13,606 bases of DNA. Origin: an uncultured Propionibacteriaceae bacterium. GTDB lineage: Bacteria; Actinomycetota; Actinomycetes; Propionibacteriales; Propionibacteriaceae. Location: positions 1 to 13,606 of the forward strand of contig CAKZHP010000029.1 in NCBI GenBank assembly GCA_936924635.1, given 5' to 3'. Numbering within the stretch: position 1 is the first letter of the stretch; the number at the start of each line of letters is the position of its first letter. A program made the position numbers and the translations under genes. Of this stretch, positions 13,331 to 13,606 are shown piece after piece. The notes beneath the pieces are model-generated. The model was not told where the DNA came from, ran no database searches, and was given only the letters and a program-made list of their open reading frames with translations.

Positions 13331-13606
13331 CGGCAGATCTTCGTCACGGGCGCCGCCAACGAGGGGGCCGCGCGCCTGGTCGCCACCCTGGTCGTGGGCC
13401 TGAGTCACGGCTGGTGGAGGCGCAAGCACTCCCGCCATCACGCCAACCCCAACAAGGTCGGGGCGGACAAGGACGTCCGGCCCGGCGTCCTGCTCGTCAC
13501 CCCCGGCGACGTCGCCCGCGCAGGGGCCTGAGCGGCTGGCTCACCGCTCGCCAGGGGTGGCTGTTCTTTCCCCTGATCACCCTCGAGGGCCTCAGCCTGC
13601 ACGCCG
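13331..13606 (+). pseudogene. Membrane fatty acid desaturase fragment, frameshifted, runs off the window
   Basis: The segment RQIFVTGAANEGAARLVATLVVG, then GWWRRKHSRHHANPNKVGAD, is the middle of a membrane fatty acid desaturase. KHSRHH is the second histidine box, one of three that hold the di-iron centre. The first box (HDxxH just before RQIF in the family) is replaced by unrelated sequence, so the 5' part is missing. The frame meets TGA at 13529-13531, but another frame resumes at once with LSGWLTARQGW and FFPLITLEGLSLHA. A one-base loss around 13518-13528 explains this. The third box would lie beyond the window. The gene would act in membrane lipid unsaturation if intact, but as seen it is broken twice. 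It may mark the original chromosomal neighbour at the edge of the accessory region. Confidence 0.65.

Noticed and set aside
12944..13531. A 195-codon frame as an independent gene
   Set aside because: It is the out-of-frame continuation of TcmP followed by junction DNA and a desaturase piece.

Overview
The window comes from a high-GC actinobacterium. The codon third positions are overwhelmingly G or C, and the secreted proteins are actinobacterial-style lipoproteins. Finer placement is not supported by the sequence, though the copper genes and IS types would suit Micrococcales-like lineages. It looks like accessory DNA: a copper-resistance island, a damaged phage-defence locus and gene debris, with mobile-element remnants at the joints.

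Positions 1-80 look like the first bases of an insertion sequence (possibly IS256-type) reading leftward. It has replaced the promoter and first ~37-40 codons of a response regulator (111-692). The regulator overlaps an intact sensor histidine kinase (692-1840). Next come a small His-rich membrane protein (1962-2216), a Tat/lipoprotein multicopper oxidase (2374-3900), a BNR-repeat lipoprotein (3970-4938), a YVTN beta-propeller lipoprotein (5012-6244) and a CopA-type Cu(I) P1B-ATPase (6306-8705), all on the + strand. Two near-identical 11-bp-spaced CTTCAT direct repeats precede 1962 and 2374 and are good candidates for the regulator's binding sites. A CsoR-like palindrome precedes copA. The copper logic is therefore export of Cu(I) by CopA, oxidation and binding outside the membrane by the oxidase and lipoproteins, and control by a two-component system plus a CsoR-type repressor encoded elsewhere.

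At 8947-8990 there is an IS21-like terminus. Immediately after it, in frame, begins the body of an OLD-family ATPase-TOPRIM nuclease that has lost its N-terminus, including Walker A (8994-10412). A 4-nt overlap couples it to a complete UvrD/PcrA-like SF1 helicase (10409-12031). The pair has the architecture of a Gabija-like (GajA-GajB, class 2 OLD) anti-phage system. It seems to have been disarmed by transposition.

From 12.1 kb on there are only remnants. The N-terminal third of an IS1634-type transposase is fused in frame to the tail of an HNH endonuclease. It is followed by a three-Cys-motif partner protein (TcmP) gene broken by a frameshift and a 3' truncation, then ~160 bp of unrecognised DNA, then a fragment of a membrane fatty-acid desaturase that also carries a frameshift and runs off the window end. 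No tRNA, rRNA or CRISPR array was seen.
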